This document shows, one piece after another, positions 27,622-36,681 of a stretch of DNA of 64,000 bases. Under the pieces are notes generated by a model that had not been told where the DNA came from, did not search any database, and saw only the letters and a list, made by a program, of their open reading frames with translations. Source of the stretch: Solirubrobacteraceae bacterium. Lineage in GTDB: Bacteria; Actinomycetota; Thermoleophilia; Solirubrobacterales; Solirubrobacteraceae. The DNA lies in assembly GCA_024711025.1 (NCBI GenBank), contig JANJTP010000069.1:24393-88392 (forward strand), written 5' to 3'. Position numbers and translations under genes: made by a program. How positions within the stretch are numbered: the first letter of the stretch is position 1; every line of letters begins with the position of its first letter.

Positions 27622-29745
27622 TCAGCCGCCGGTCGCCACCGTCACGAGGAAGTTGTCGGCGGCCGTCACGACGGCCGCGCTGTCGGGATCGAGCACCAGC
27701 GTGCTCGTCGGTCCGGCGACGATCGCCGGGCCCTGCACCACCGCGCCGGGCTCGAGCGCCGCGTCCTCGTAGACCGGCGTCCGCGTCTCGACGCCGTCGA
27801 ACCACGCGGGGCGCACCACCGCCGGCTCCGGGGCCGCGGCCGTCGCGCCCGCCCGACCGTTGGCGGACGCCGGCAGCCGACCGCTCACCCGCCCGATCCA
27901 GTTCACGAACTCCACGTCGTTCTCCCGGTCGCTGAACGAGAACAGCCGCCGGTGCGCCCCGTGGAACGCCTCGACCACCATCTCCAGCGCTTGGTCGTCG
28001 TCGATGCGGTCGCCGGGGAGGCGGAAGTCGACGTCCCAGACCTGCCCGGCGTAGTGGGCCTCGCAGCGGAACTCCTTCGTCCACGTCGCGCCCTGACCGC
28101 GAGCCTCGCGCGCGAACGCGTCCAGCTCCGCCTCGAGGCCGTCGAGCACGCCGTTGACCGCCGCACGGTCGAACGCGCCCGAGCGCATGATCAGGCTCGA
28201 GCTCTGCTCGAACGCGATGTCGGCGACCTGCATCCCGCACGCGCTGAGCGCGCCGGCCGCCCGCGGGACGAGGACCCGCCCGATGCCCATCTCACGGGCG
28301 ATCGGGACGATGTTGAGGCCGGCCGCGCCGCCGCCGGCGACCAGGACGTTCTCGCGCGGGTCCAGGCCGACGTTCAGCGTCAGCTCGGTGATCGCGTCGA
28401 TCATCGCCTCGTTGGCGAGCGTGAGGATCCCCTGCGCGGCGTCCGTGACCGTCGTGCCCAGCCGGTCGGCGATCGTGGTGACCGCCTCCCGCGCGCGCTC
28501 TACGTCGAGTGTCATCCGGCCACCCAGGAAGTGGTCCGGCTGGAGGTACCCGAGCACCGCCGCGGCGTCGGTCACCGTCGGCTCGACCCCGCCGCGGCCA
28601 TAGCACGCGGGCCCGGGGTCGGAGCCCGCGCTGCGGGGACCGACGTGCAGCAGCCCGCCGGCGTCGACCTCGGCGATCGAGCCGCCGCCGGCCCCGATGC
28701 TGCGCACGTCGACGCTCGACGTCGCGACGAGCTCGCCGATCCCGACCGGCCCGAACCACGTGTCGCGGGTGAAGACGATCTCGTCGTCGCGGATCAGGCC
28801 GACGTCGAACGTCGTCCCGCCCGTGTCGCAAACGATCACATCGCGCCCGAGCTCCTCCTCGCGCACGAACGTGCGGCCGGCAACCGGCGCCATCGCCGGG
28901 CCCGACTTCAGGAGGTGCACGGGCCGCTCGGCGGCCTGCTCGATCGGGACGCAGCCGCCGGCGGACGTGCCCACGAGGATCGAGCCCGAGTACCCCCAAC
29001 CCCGCAGGTCGCCGGCGAGGTCGGCGAGACTGCGCTGGACGAGCGGCTTGAGCGACGCGTCGATCGCCGCCGCGGACGCGCGACGGTACTCGCGGACGAT
29101 CCGCAGCAGCTCGTGGGAGAGCGTGTACGGGACGCCGGGCAGCTCCTGCCGGATGAGCTCGCCGATGCGCAGCTCGTGCGCGGGGTTGAGCACCGACCAC
29201 AGCAGCGACACCGCCACCGCCTCGATGCCGCGCTCGCGCAGGTTGCGGAGCGTCCCGGCGACGTCGTCGTCGTCCAGCGCTCGCTCGACGACGCCCTCGG
29301 CGTTCACCCGCTCGGCGACCTCGAACGTGCGCCCGCGCGGGATGTACGGGTCAGGGTACTCGACATTGTACTCGAACAGCAGGTCGTCGGGACGCCCACC
29401 CTCGCGGAACAGCAGGATGTCCGCGAAGCCCTCGGTGACCAGCAGCGCGGTCTTCGCGGTGCGCCGCTGGACCAGCGCGTTCACGGCATGTGTGGTGCCG
29501 AACACGAGGCGGTCGGTCTGCGCGAGCAGCTCGCCGAGCTCGAGGTCGAGCTGCTGCGCGGCGCGCTCGACGGCCGCGCGGAACCCGTCCGCGAGCCGCG
29601 CGGGCGTGGTGGGCGCCTTCCCGACCGCGACGATGTCCGGGCCGTGGGCTACCACGGCGTCAGTGAACGTCCCGCCGGTGTCGACGGAGATCCGGTACGC
29701 GGCGTTGGCGTCGTTGGGTGCGTGCATGTGATGGGCCTCGGTCAT
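27622..29745 (-). CDS. hyuA: Hydantoinase A-family ATPase subunit, second copy
   Basis: ASKHA-fold ATPase subunit of 707 aa. VDTGGTFTDAVVAHG at the N-terminus, VFGTTHAVNALVQRRTAKTA, CDTGGTTFDVGLIRDDEI and GAGGGSIAEVDAGGLLHVGP are family hallmarks. ATG 29745 overlaps the CoA-ligase stop by 4 nt. HyuA/HyuB relatives include N-methylhydantoinase, oxoprolinase and the large subunits of acetone and acetophenone carboxylases; the adjacent acyl-CoA ligase makes the carboxylase option worth considering. No small gamma subunit gene is visible. Confidence 0.88.
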   Translation of the reverse strand: MTEAHHMHAPNDANAAYRISVDTGGTFTDAVVAHGPDIVAVGKAPTTPARLADGFRAAVERAAQQLDLELGELLAQTDRLVFGTTHAVNALVQRRTAKTALLVTEGFADILLFREGGRPDDLLFEYNVEYPDPYIPRGRTFEVAERVNAEGVVERALDDDDVAGTLRNLRERGIEAVAVSLLWSVLNPAHELRIGELIRQELPGVPYTLSHELLRIVREYRRASAAAIDASLKPLVQRSLADLAGDLRGWGYSGSILVGTSAGGCVPIEQAAERPVHLLKSGPAMAPVAGRTFVREEELGRDVIVCDTGGTTFDVGLIRDDEIVFTRDTWFGPVGIGELVATSSVDVRSIGAGGGSIAEVDAGGLLHVGPRSAGSDPGPACYGRGGVEPTVTDAAAVLGYLQPDHFLGGRMTLDVERAREAVTTIADRLGTTVTDAAQGILTLANEAMIDAITELTLNVGLDPRENVLVAGGGAAGLNIVPIAREMGIGRVLVPRAAGALSACGMQVADIAFEQSSSLIMRSGAFDRAAVNGVLDGLEAELDAFAREARGQGATWTKEFRCEAHYAGQVWDVDFRLPGDRIDDDQALEMVVEAFHGAHRRLFSFSDRENDVEFVNWIGRVSGRLPASANGRAGATAAAPEPAVVRPAWFDGVETRTPVYEDAALEPGAVVQGPAIVAGPTSTLVLDPDSAAVVTAADNFLVTVATGG

Positions 29746-31358
29746 GCCACGTTCTCGCGCGACGTGGCGCGGGTCAACTCCGCCTGCTCCCGGGCGATGG
29801 CCTTGAGCGCCTGCTTGTCGGGCTTGCCGATCGGCAGCATCGGCAGCTCGTCGCAGACGGTGATCGTCTTGGGGACCTTGTAGTTCGCGAGCTCACTCCG
29901 GCACCAGGCCTCGAGGTCGGCTGGCGAGGCCGCGGTTTCCGACCGGAGGACCACGAAGGCATGTCCGACCTCACCCCAGAGCGGATCCGGCGCGCCGACC
30001 ACCACGGCGATCAGCACGTCATAATGGCGCTCGAGGCAGAGTTCGACCTCGCGGGGGTACACGTTGTAGCCGCCCGACTTGAACATCTCCTTGAGGCGGC
30101 CAACCAGCTCCAGATAGCCGTCGGGGCGCTCGACGGCCAGGTCGCCGGTGCGCAGGAAGCCGTCCTCCGTGAACGCCGTGTCGGTCGCCTCGGGATTGCG
30201 GAAGTACCCGAGGAACACGGATCGGTGATGGACTTGGATCTCGCCGGTCTCTCCCGGCGTGCAGACCGACCCATCCGGGCGCGCGAGCCGCACCTCCATC
30301 TCCGGGTCCGGGCGCCCGATCGTCGTCGTCAGCTGCTCGACGGTGGCGTCCGGCTCGGAGTACGTGACGGAGGCGGGCGACTCGGTCTGGCCGTACACGA
30401 CCTGCGTTGTCAGGCCCGGACGGGCGAACGCGTCGAGCACCGCCCGCGGCATGGCCGCGCCGCCCCAGGTGACCGCGCGCAGGCTGGACAGGTCGGCCGT
30501 CGCGAAGCCCGGGCGCCCGGCGAGCACCTGGTACTGCGTCGGGACCTGCATGAGCGTGTTGACCCGCTCGTGCGGGATCAGCTCCAGCATCCCGTCGGGG
30601 TCGAACTGCTCCATGAGCACGAGCGTGCCCCCCGCCGTGAGGCAGGTCGAGACGGTATCGCCGACACAGCCGCTGTGGTTGATCGGCAGGTTGCAGATGA
30701 CCCGCATCGGGTCGATCCCCCACCGCTGGGCCTGGCGCACGAACGACCACGCAAGGCTGGTGTGGCTGAGGAGCGCGCCCTTCGGCGCGCCGGTCGTGCC
30801 CGACGTGTATACGACGATCGCGGCGTGCCGGCCCCCCGAGCGCGCGCGCGCCGCCTGCCGGCAGTCGTCGTCGAGCGCCCGGCCCTGATCGATCAGGTCT
30901 TCGAGCGCCTCCAGCCCCGGCAGGCGGCCGGCGATGGTGACGACGCCGGTCACCGAGTCGACGGCTGCCAGCGCCTCCAGGTCGTCTTGGTAGTGGCGTC
31001 CCCGGAACTCGGTCATCCCCAGCAGCAGCGTCGGGGCGCTGTCCTGGACGACGTGCCGCAGCTCGCCGAGCTGGTACTTGGGGCTGAGCCCGACCCAAAT
31101 CGCCCCGATGTCGACCGTCGCGAGGAACGCGAGCAGGAACTCGGGCCGTGGCGTGCATAGCGTCGCGACGCGATCGCCGGCGCCCACGCCGCGCTCCAGC
31201 AGGGCGCGGGAGAGCGCCCGGACGTGCTCGGCGACCTCGCGGTAGGTGAGCCGTACGTCGCCGAGGACGGCGAGCTCGCGCTCGGGGTGGCGCGCGGCGT
31301 GGTGGAAGAGGTAGTCGCTGATGCGCGGAAGCTCGGGAACGGTAGTCAGCGCCGTCAT
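29742..31358 (-). CDS. AMP-forming acyl-CoA synthetase
   Basis: ANL-superfamily ligase of 538 aa that activates a carboxylic acid to its CoA thioester. The P-loop is VVYTSGTTGAPKGALLSHTS, the A5 motif VYGQTES, the hinge FLRTGDLAVERPDGYLELVGR with the hinge residue in LVGRLKEMFKSGGYNVYP, and the catalytic Lys in PMLPIGKPDKQALK. ATG 31358 overlaps the maoC stop (ATGA) and the stop overlaps hyuA. Substrate is unknown; the binding-pocket sequence is not diagnostic by eye. Confidence 0.9.
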   Translation of the reverse strand: MTALTTVPELPRISDYLFHHAARHPERELAVLGDVRLTYREVAEHVRALSRALLERGVGAGDRVATLCTPRPEFLLAFLATVDIGAIWVGLSPKYQLGELRHVVQDSAPTLLLGMTEFRGRHYQDDLEALAAVDSVTGVVTIAGRLPGLEALEDLIDQGRALDDDCRQAARARSGGRHAAIVVYTSGTTGAPKGALLSHTSLAWSFVRQAQRWGIDPMRVICNLPINHSGCVGDTVSTCLTAGGTLVLMEQFDPDGMLELIPHERVNTLMQVPTQYQVLAGRPGFATADLSSLRAVTWGGAAMPRAVLDAFARPGLTTQVVYGQTESPASVTYSEPDATVEQLTTTIGRPDPEMEVRLARPDGSVCTPGETGEIQVHHRSVFLGYFRNPEATDTAFTEDGFLRTGDLAVERPDGYLELVGRLKEMFKSGGYNVYPREVELCLERHYDVLIAVVVGAPDPLWGEVGHAFVVLRSETAASPADLEAWCRSELANYKVPKTITVCDELPMLPIGKPDKQALKAIAREQAELTRATSRENVA

Positions 31359-31846
31359 GCCGGGCCCTCCAGGGTCCGGTCGACGTACAGAGCGAGCCAA
31401 TCGGCGACCATCGCGGGGTCCTGGCGCCCCTCGATCTCCATGCGGTTGCGCGTCGACACCAGCACCCGGCCAGGGCCGCGCTCGCGCACCTCCGCGATGT
31501 GGCTCACGAGCCGGACGCGGTCGCCGAGGTACACCGGGCTGACGAAGCGCACGCGGTCGAGCCCGTAGTTGAGCGCCCAGGTGCCCTCGTCCCGGAACGG
31601 CCAAAGCGACCCGTGGAACCCGAGCATCATGCTCACGAGCAGGAAGCCGTCCACGAGCTCGGCGCCGAGCTCGTTGTTCTCCGAGATCGTGAAGTCCGCG
31701 CCGGGCAGCTCCCGGAGGTACGTGGCGTTTCCGAAGTCCTTGAGCTGCTGCGGACGGAGCTCGCTCCAGGCACTGGGCCCGAGTGGCTCGCCGACGCTGT
31801 CGAACACCTCACGTAACGGCCGTGCGGGCAGCGCACTGCTCGTCAT
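31355..31846 (-). CDS. MaoC/hot-dog-fold protein
   Basis: Hot-dog-fold protein of 163 aa like MaoC hydratases/thioesterases: ENNELGAELVDGFLLVSMML and NYGLDRVRFVSPVYLGDRVR align with the hydratase fold. The usual D-x4-H catalytic pair is not evident (FTISENNELGAELVDG replaces it), so activity on enoyl-CoA is doubtful; it may bind or hydrolyse a CoA ester. It overlaps the livM end by 38 nt and the CoA ligase by 4 nt, so it belongs to the liv-hyu operon. Confidence 0.75.
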   Translation of the reverse strand: MTSSALPARPLREVFDSVGEPLGPSAWSELRPQQLKDFGNATYLRELPGADFTISENNELGAELVDGFLLVSMMLGFHGSLWPFRDEGTWALNYGLDRVRFVSPVYLGDRVRLVSHIAEVRERGPGRVLVSTRNRMEIEGRQDPAMVADWLALYVDRTLEGPA

Positions 31847-32924
31847 GGTCTAGCTCCTGGTTCGTGGTCTGGGCAGAGAAGGCGTCGATCCGGGCCGCCC
31901 GCAGCAGCGTGATCTCCCGCCCGCCGAGGAGTCCCTGGGGCCGCCTGATGAGGATGAGCAGCATCGTCAGAGCCAGCCCGACGTCGCGGAGGCCGGCCGG
32001 GAGGTCGACGACCAGCGGGCCGATCGCCATCCCGGACTCGAGTGCGCCGAGCAGGCGCGCGAGGACTGAGATCAGGATCGTCCCCACCACGGCGCCGCTT
32101 AGGCTCGTCGTCCCGCCGACTACGAGCATCGCGATCGCCAGGAACGTCGGCTGGAGGTAGAAGGCGGCCGGCTGGACGGCGCCCTGCGCCTGCGCGAAGC
32201 ACGCCCCCGCGACGCCGACCATGAACGCCGACAGCACGAAGGCCACCGTGCGCATCCGTGCGACGCCGATGCCGACGGAGCGCGCCGCGGTCTCGTCCTC
32301 GCGCACGGCGCGCACCCGCAGGCAGAGGGCGGTCTGCTGGAAGGCCCAGGCGATCGCGACGGTCGCCAGCGCCGCCGCCAGCAGGACTTCGAACCCGACC
32401 GTCGGGATGCTGGAGATGCCCGACGACCCGTTGGTCACCTGCTCCCAGTTGCGCGCGACGACGTTGATGATCATCAACACCGCGAACGTGCCGAGCCCGG
32501 CGTTGAGCCCGTTGAGCCGCATCAGCGGCCCGCTCAGCGCCAGCGCGAGGAGCGCCGCCGCGAGCCCGCCGGCGAGCGTGGCCGCCGCGCCCGGCAGATG
32601 GGCGGACTGGAGCGGGGCCAGCATGTTGGGCAGCAGCAGCTCCTTCGTCTCGGGGCTGAGGAGCAGGATCGCGGCGACGTATCCGCCGACGGCCATGAAC
32701 GACAGGTGCCCGAACGAGAACACGCCGGAGTTGCCGATGAAAACGTAAAGGCCGACGACGACCATCAGGCTCACGAGCATCGTCAGCGTGTCGCGCTGAA
32801 GCGACGCAGAGCCGAGGTTCCCCGCGATGGCGACCGCGGCGACCAGCGCGCACACCGCGACGAGCGTCGACAGCGGGCGGAGGCGGTCGCCCAGCGGAGG
32901 GGCGTGGCGTGAGATCTGTGCCAT
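31809..32924 (-). CDS. livM: Branched-chain amino-acid-type ABC permease, LivM-like
   Basis: Permease of 371 aa with eight to ten hydrophobic segments. GNSGVFSFGHLSFMAVGGYV and the EAA-like loop AVREDETAARSVGIGVARMR are LivM signatures. Such transporters carry branched amino acids, urea, amides or aromatic acids. The first ~20 residues are cytoplasmic and the C-terminus extends into a polar 30-residue tail that overlaps maoC. It sits two bases after livH. Confidence 0.88.
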   Translation of the reverse strand: MAQISRHAPPLGDRLRPLSTLVAVCALVAAVAIAGNLGSASLQRDTLTMLVSLMVVVGLYVFIGNSGVFSFGHLSFMAVGGYVAAILLLSPETKELLLPNMLAPLQSAHLPGAAATLAGGLAAALLALALSGPLMRLNGLNAGLGTFAVLMIINVVARNWEQVTNGSSGISSIPTVGFEVLLAAALATVAIAWAFQQTALCLRVRAVREDETAARSVGIGVARMRTVAFVLSAFMVGVAGACFAQAQGAVQPAAFYLQPTFLAIAMLVVGGTTSLSGAVVGTILISVLARLLGALESGMAIGPLVVDLPAGLRDVGLALTMLLILIRRPQGLLGGREITLLRAARIDAFSAQTTNQELDHDEQCAARTAVT

Positions 32925-32925
32925 G

Positions 32926-33825
32926 TCAGATCCTCGTTATGGTCGAGCGGGCGACGATCAGGCCACCGGGCCGCAGCACCAGCACGCCCAGGACGACAGC
33001 GAACACGAACGCGTCGCGGTACGGCCGCAGCTCGACGGGCAGCGCGACCTGCAGTACCACGGTCGCGATCCCAATCAGCATTCCGCCTAGGACGGCTCCC
33101 TGGAGCGAGCCCATCCCGCCAATCACCGTGGCGATGAACGCGATCAGCACCGGCGTGATCCCCATCGTCGGGGTCACGCTGGCCGTCTGCACGAGCAGCA
33201 GGAAGGCCGCGATCGCCGCCAGCAGGCCAGAGAGCGCGAACGAGATAGCGATCACCCGGTTCGCCCGCACGCCCACCAGGCGCGCCATCTGGAAGTCCTC
33301 GGCCGCGGCGCGCATCTGCACGCCGATCGACGTACGCGCCAGGAAGAGCGCCAGGCCGACGAGCAGGGCGGCGGTCAGGCCGATCGTCAGCGCGTCGAGC
33401 TTGCCGATCTCGATGCCGCCGACCGTGAACGACCCGGTCAGCCCGCCGGCGATGTCCACGGTCCGCGGGGTCGACCCAAAGATTACGACCGCGAGGCTCT
33501 GCAGCAGGTAGCTGACAGCGAACGAGGTGACCAGCAGCGTGGCCGGGCTCGCGTCACGCACCGGCCGGAACGCCACCCGCTCGGTGAGCAACGCGAGAGC
33601 GACGACGACCACGAGGACGATGCCCAGTAGTGCCACGAACGGGACGCCTACGAGCAGGAACATCGTCATCGCCCCGGCCGTGATCAGCTCGCCGTGCGCG
33701 AAGTTGATGAGGCGCATGACACTGAACACCAGCGCTATCCCGAGCGCGTACAGCGCGTAGGTCGAGCCGAGCGACAGCGCGTCGACCCCGTCCTGGACGA
33801 TCGAATGCAGGGTGGCGACGATCAT
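32926..33825 (-). CDS. livH: Branched-chain amino-acid-type ABC permease, LivH-like
   Basis: Permease of 299 aa. LGSTYALYALGIALVFSVMR and INFAHGELITAGAMTMFLLV are the classic LivH N-terminal motifs; RAAAEDFQMARLVGVRANR is the coupling loop. Eight hydrophobic segments are visible. The start overlaps the livF stop by 4 nt and the end precedes livM by two bases. Pairs with LivM as the importer channel. Confidence 0.9.
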   Translation of the reverse strand: MIVATLHSIVQDGVDALSLGSTYALYALGIALVFSVMRLINFAHGELITAGAMTMFLLVGVPFVALLGIVLVVVVALALLTERVAFRPVRDASPATLLVTSFAVSYLLQSLAVVIFGSTPRTVDIAGGLTGSFTVGGIEIGKLDALTIGLTAALLVGLALFLARTSIGVQMRAAAEDFQMARLVGVRANRVIAISFALSGLLAAIAAFLLLVQTASVTPTMGITPVLIAFIATVIGGMGSLQGAVLGGMLIGIATVVLQVALPVELRPYRDAFVFAVVLGVLVLRPGGLIVARSTITRI

Positions 33826-34550
33826 CGGGCCTCCCCCGTCCCGAGGTACGCGCCGGCCAGCAGCGCGCCGGCGGCGGCCTCGCCGTCAACGGTCTCGGGC
33901 AGCGGCTCTATGCGGCCGCCGCACATCAAATGGCTCCGCGTCGCGAACGCGGTCGCCCGGGCGACGTTCTGCTCAACGAGCAGGATCGTCACGCCCCGGC
34001 CGCGCAGCTCTCCGAGCACCTCGAAGACGAGGTTGATGACGAGCGGGGCGAGGCCGAGCGAGGGCTCGTCGAGCAGGAGCAGTCGCGGCGAGGCCAGGAG
34101 CGCGCGCGCGATCGCGAGCTGCTGCTGTTCGCCGCCCGACAGCCGCGAGGCCTGCGTGTCGTGAAGCACGCGCAGGATGGGGAACCGGTCGAGCGTCGCC
34201 GCGAGGTCACGCCGGGCCTGCTCGCGGTCACGGCGGACCGTCATCCCGAGCCGCAGGTTCTCGGCGACCGTCAGGCTGCCGAAGATGTGCCGCCCTTCGG
34301 GGACCAGGCCGATCCCCCGGCGCACGATCGCCTCCGGGGAGTTGCCGTGCAGGTTGCGGCCATCGTAGGCGATGCTGCCCGCTGCGGCGGCGACGACCCC
34401 GGCAATCGCCGAAAGCAGCGTGGTCTTGCCCGCGCCGTTGGGGCCAACGATGGCCACCGCCTCGCCCTCGTTCACCTCGAGGCTCACCTCGTGGAGCGCA
34501 GGCACCCGGCCATAGCGCACGACCAGGTCCCGCACCTCAAGCAGCGACAT
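33822..34550 (-). CDS. livF: ABC transporter ATP-binding protein, LivF-like
   Basis: ATPase of 242 aa. Walker A GPNGAGKTT, signature LSGGEQQQLAIARALL, Walker B LLLLDEPSLGLAPL; GIGLVPEGRHIFGSLTVAEN is diagnostic of LivF. It overlaps the livG end by 14 nt and the livH start by 4 nt. With LivG it powers the Liv-type importer. Confidence 0.92.
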   Translation of the reverse strand: MSLLEVRDLVVRYGRVPALHEVSLEVNEGEAVAIVGPNGAGKTTLLSAIAGVVAAAAGSIAYDGRNLHGNSPEAIVRRGIGLVPEGRHIFGSLTVAENLRLGMTVRRDREQARRDLAATLDRFPILRVLHDTQASRLSGGEQQQLAIARALLASPRLLLLDEPSLGLAPLVINLVFEVLGELRGRGVTILLVEQNVARATAFATRSHLMCGGRIEPLPETVDGEAAAGALLAGAYLGTGEAR

Positions 34551-35286
34551 GGCCGTGCCCCGCTCCCAGATAGGCGTCGAGGACGACGGGGTTCCGCCGG
34601 ACCTCGTCCGGGGTCCCGATCGCGAGCGTGCGTCCGTGGTCGAGTACTTGGAGCCGCCCGCAAAGCCGCATGATCAGCCGCATGTCGTGCTCGACCACGA
34701 GGATCGACACGCCGAACGTGCGGTGGATCTCCCGCAGGGCGGCCAGCAGCTCGTCGGACTCGTCCTCGTTGAGCCCGGCACCGGGCTCGTCGAGCAGCAG
34801 GAACCGCGGCTTGACGGCGAGGGCCCGCGCGACGCCCGCGAGGCGCTCCTCGCCGTGGGGCAGGGCTGACGCCACGGCGCCGGCGCGGTGACCCAGCCCG
34901 ATGGCGCCGAGCAGCTCGATCGCCTGCCGCTGGGCCTGTCGCCGGCTCATCCCAACCCCGACCCCGCCGAGCTGGACGTTCTCCAGGACGGTCAGGGTCG
35001 GAAAGAGCCGCACGCTCTGAAACGTGCGGACCAAACCGCGGCGGGCCAGCCGCTCGGCCGGCCAGCCCGTCACGTCGGTGCCGACCAGAACGACCCGCCC
35101 GTCCGTCGGCGCCTGGAACCCCGACAGGACGTTGAGCAGCGTCGTCTTGCCGGCGCCGTTGGGACCGATCAGGCCGACGATCTCACCTTCGTCGATCCAG
35201 AGGTCGATCCCGTCGAGCGCTCTCAGGCCGTCGAAGTGCACGCCGAGGTCGTGCGCCTCCAGCCGAGGCTGTCGGATCGTGCTCAT
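34537..35286 (-). CDS. livG: ABC transporter ATP-binding protein, LivG-like
   Basis: ATPase of 249 aa. Walker A GPNGAGKTT, LARRGLVRTFQSVRLFPTLT, and Walker B FLLLDEPGAGLNEDES are LivG-like. The signature is LPHGEERLAGVARAL, where LivG usually has LSYG. The C-terminal end lacks part of the LivG tail. It follows livK across 30 nt. The ATPase pair with LivF drives uptake. Confidence 0.9.
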   Translation of the reverse strand: MSTIRQPRLEAHDLGVHFDGLRALDGIDLWIDEGEIVGLIGPNGAGKTTLLNVLSGFQAPTDGRVVLVGTDVTGWPAERLARRGLVRTFQSVRLFPTLTVLENVQLGGVGVGMSRRQAQRQAIELLGAIGLGHRAGAVASALPHGEERLAGVARALAVKPRFLLLDEPGAGLNEDESDELLAALREIHRTFGVSILVVEHDMRLIMRLCGRLQVLDHGRTLAIGTPDEVRRNPVVLDAYLGAGHGHVAA

Positions 35287-35316
35287 CGCCGTCGGGGCTC
35301 CGTGGCGCTCCGTCGC

Positions 35317-36531
35317 TCAGCAGGGTGCCTTCGGCACGTTGACCGGGGCGAGCGCCGCCTCGACGACCTTCACCTTGCCCTGCTCCACCTTCGACACCGC
35401 CATGGCGCGGGCGATGGGCGTGTGGCACTCGCTGCTATACGTGGTCGGCCCCGTGATCAGCTTCTCGTCCTTGAACGCCTCGACGGCCTTGGCCATCTCG
35501 GCCCCGTCGGTTGAGCCGGACGTCTGCACCGCACGGGCGATCGTCTCGATCGCCGCGTAGCCCAGGATCGGCGCGTAGTCCTGGATCTTCGCCAGGCCAC
35601 CACCGGTGAGCTCGTCGTACTTGCTCCCCAGCTCCCGCAGCTGGGCGTCCGGGCTCTCCTCGCGCAGCGACCCGATGTTGGCGTAGTAGAGGTCGCTCAG
35701 CTTGGGTACGCCGCCCGCGACGATGCGCCCGTCGACGCCGGCCTGCCCGACGATGGGCAGGTCGATCCCCGCTGAGCGGATCTGGCGAACCGCCGACGTC
35801 GCGCCGGGGAGGAACGAGCACAAGACGATGAAATCGGCGTCCGCGGACTTCATCCGCCCGACCTGCGGGCTGATCGAGCTGTCGGCGTTCTGGAAGGTGT
35901 CCTTGCCGGCCACGGCGATGCCGGAGGCCTTGAACGACTGCTCGACGTAGTCGCAGCCGCGCGCGGAGTACTTGATGGTGGTGTCGGCCAGCACGTAGGC
36001 GCGCTTCCACCCGTTCTTCTGCGCCAACGCCGACATCACGCCCGCCTCGACCGGCGTGCCCGTCAGCGTGTTGAACGTCAGCGGGCCGATGCCCTGCTTG
36101 CCGTAGAGCGGGTCGCCCGCGCAGCCGATCGCGAACTTGCCCTGCTTGTTAGCCTCGCGGGCAGCGGGTGCACCGAAGTCGTAGTCGCACGACGTCACGA
36201 CGACGTCCGCGCCCTTCTCGAGCACCGAGAGGCCGGCGGACGCAACGCTCGGCAGGTCGGACTTCGTGTCCGCCTTGATGATCTCGATCTTGCGCCCGTC
36301 GATGCCGCCCTTGGCGTTGATGTCTTGGATGGCGATCCGGGCGCCGTCGAACACCGGCCCGTCGAACGCGTTGGTCGCCCCGGTGAATCCCATGGCGAAG
36401 CCGATCTTGATCGGCTTGCCCGAGTCTCCGCCGTCACCCACGGCGGTTTCGCTCTTGGTGCCACCACAGCCGGCGAAGCCTGCGACGCAAGCGAGGCCCA
36501 CCGCGACCCCGATGAAGGCACTGCGCTTCAT
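35317..36531 (-). CDS. Periplasmic-type binding lipoprotein, Liv/urea/amide family
   Basis: Type I periplasmic-binding-protein fold, 404 aa, receptor of the Liv-type importer. The N-terminal signal ends in the lipobox GFAGCGG (Cys about 22). GFAMGFTGATNAFDGPVFDG begins the ligand fold, and ADFIVLCSFLPGATSAVRQI is in the second domain. ATG 36531 follows GAGGAGAGAGA. Ligands in this family range from amino acids to aromatic acids, so substrate cannot be named. It heads a 10-gene operon ending in the broken TPR gene. Confidence 0.87.
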   Translation of the reverse strand: MKRSAFIGVAVGLACVAGFAGCGGTKSETAVGDGGDSGKPIKIGFAMGFTGATNAFDGPVFDGARIAIQDINAKGGIDGRKIEIIKADTKSDLPSVASAGLSVLEKGADVVVTSCDYDFGAPAAREANKQGKFAIGCAGDPLYGKQGIGPLTFNTLTGTPVEAGVMSALAQKNGWKRAYVLADTTIKYSARGCDYVEQSFKASGIAVAGKDTFQNADSSISPQVGRMKSADADFIVLCSFLPGATSAVRQIRSAGIDLPIVGQAGVDGRIVAGGVPKLSDLYYANIGSLREESPDAQLRELGSKYDELTGGGLAKIQDYAPILGYAAIETIARAVQTSGSTDGAEMAKAVEAFKDEKLITGPTTYSSECHTPIARAMAVSKVEQGKVKVVEAALAPVNVPKAPC

Positions 36532-36681
36532 TTCTCTCTCCTCTCCCCGGCCCACTGGCGTGGGCCATTGTGATTACGCTAGAGTCTTGCTGGTCCTGTG
36601 TACAGAGCCAGTTTCGATCTATCTGCAGGTACCACACCGCCGGGAAGTCACGCTTGACCGATCCGACTGGTATGTCCGCAT
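36532..36681 (-). promoter_or_regulatory. Leader and operator region of the liv-hyu operon
   Basis: This 150-bp gap holds a perfect hairpin GGCCCAC-TGGC-GTGGGCC (36549-36566) just before the livK ribosome site, a possible -10-like stretch (TAGCGT, about 36573-36578) and the sequence CCGACTGGT at 36663-36671, which recurs upstream of the yeiH-like gene (39937-39945). TGTACA-containing palindrome CTGTGTACAGAG lies near 36596-36607. These would fit a promoter under the control of an unknown regulator. Confidence 0.45.

Noticed and set aside
27583..29883. A 766-codon plus-strand frame opposite hyuA
   Set aside because: Shadow of hyuA; no motifs and composition typical of antisense frames.
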